A DNA stretch of 64,000 bases, taken from Oceanobacillus luteolus. GTDB lineage: Bacteria; Bacillota; Bacilli; Bacillales; Amphibacillaceae. The position numbers and the translations under genes were made by a program. Positions 63,830 through 64,000 of this stretch are shown here, piece after piece. Below the pieces are notes generated by a model. It saw only the letters and a program-made list of their open reading frames with translations. It did not search any database and was not told the origin of the DNA. The DNA lies in assembly GCF_023715655.1 (NCBI RefSeq), contig NZ_JAMBON010000001.1, forward strand, positions 186,001-250,000. The letters are read 5' to 3'. Position 1 is the stretch's first letter. Each line of letters opens with the position of its first letter.

Positions 63830-64000
63830 TTAGCTTCCTATTGGCCAGTCGAATGGGGCTGATCCTGGGGGTGCATTTTGGATAACGTCCATAATAGGAA
63901 CTGTATAAGCGAATAAAATTAATACTAAAGTTATCGCAATCCAAAGCTTCCAGTTTTCTGTCCATTTTGGTGTAGGTTCTGCATGATCTTCTTCCTGTGC
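63830..64000 (-). CDS. C-terminus of a membrane protein, possibly ba3-type cytochrome c oxidase subunit I
   Basis: The last 56 residues of a minus-strand gene that runs off the window. A hydrophilic segment (EPTPKWTENWKL) leads to one transmembrane helix (about WIAITLVLILFAYTVPI) and a proline-rich tail APPGSAPFDWPIGS before TAA. A final helix followed by a short proline/tryptophan tail resembles the end of b(o/a)3-type oxidase subunit I (CbaA), but the fragment is too short to be sure. It was identified by reading the minus strand; no start is present. Confidence 0.5.
   Translation of the reverse strand, partial: AQEEDHAEPTPKWTENWKLWIAITLVLILFAYTVPIMDVIQNAPPGSAPFDWPIGS

Noticed and set aside
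63771-63965. 64-codon minus-strand frame at the right edge
   Set aside because: The alternative minus-strand frame gives a membrane helix, runs to the window edge and stops just before a terminator, so it is the better reading.
1-64000. CRISPR arrays, prophage, transposase genes, tRNA or rRNA genes
   Set aside because: No spaced direct repeats, integrase/transposase reading frames, phage structural genes or cloverleaf/rRNA sequences were seen; the window is almost entirely core chromosome.

Overview
The window is a stretch of core chromosome from a low-GC, endospore-forming Gram-positive bacterium of the Bacillaceae. Gene content and order follow the Bacillus subtilis ypbB-to-ypwA region closely. 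Spore genes (sleB, ypeB, spoIVA, a spoVIF-type gene, prsW), bacillithiol genes (bshA, ypdA), MtrB and a type-B RNase P RNA all agree. The dispersed GC-rich repeat and the gene losses relative to B. subtilis make me favour an Oceanobacillus/Virgibacillus-like lineage; that placement is inference. I saw no prophage, IS element, CRISPR array, tRNA or rRNA.

Layout. 0.1-4.3 kb: ypbB-recS-ypbD-(short ypbE)-ypbH. 4.5-8.8 kb: gudB, ypdA, ansA (minus strand), prsW. 8.9-13.9 kb: sleB-ypeB, a PilZ protein, cmk and the S1-domain protein ypfD. 14.0-21.6 kb: YIEGIA protein and its small partner, der, gpsA, a SpoVIF-like gene, yphE, yphF, spoIVA, hbs. 21.8-32.4 kb: mtrB, the menaquinone genes hepS-menG-hepT, ndk, cheR, then the aromatic cluster aroC-aroB-aroH-hisC-tyrA-aroA. 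32.4-32.9 kb: a gene-free island with two copies of a dispersed repeat. 32.9-37.5 kb: ypiA-ypiB-ypiF and the menaquinol:cytochrome c reductase qcrABC. 37.7-40.2 kb: ypjA, a much-shortened ypjB-like gene, a zinc peptidase and a YitT-family protein. 40.4-47.3 kb: ypjD-dapB-mgsA-bshA-cca-birA-panBCD, probably one operon. 47.4-55 kb: dinG, ypmB-aspB-asnS, dnaD-nth. 55.1-58.5 kb: recU-ponA on the minus strand. 58.7-63.5 kb: small genes, cdd, gpsB, rnpB, ypsC and the carboxypeptidase ypwA. The right edge holds a full-length repeat and the C-terminus of a minus-strand membrane protein, possibly an oxidase subunit I.

Functional themes. Chorismate made by aroA/B/C feeds aroH/tyrA/hisC (Tyr/Phe) and, outside the window, menaquinone, whose side chain and final methylation are encoded by hepS/hepT/menG; the quinol is oxidised by QcrABC. 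Pantothenate, biotin attachment, lysine/cell wall (dapB), bacillithiol and cell-envelope growth (ponA, gpsB, recU) are also represented.

The most notable points are differences from the standard Bacillus order: no trpEDCFBA between aroH and hisC although the TRAP gene mtrB is present (and without folE); no bshB1 between mgsA and bshA; ypbE without its LysM part; ypjB reduced to two hydrophobic segments; and a family of palindromic dispersed repeats present as a short form, a long form and decayed copies. I found no convincing completely new multi-gene system.
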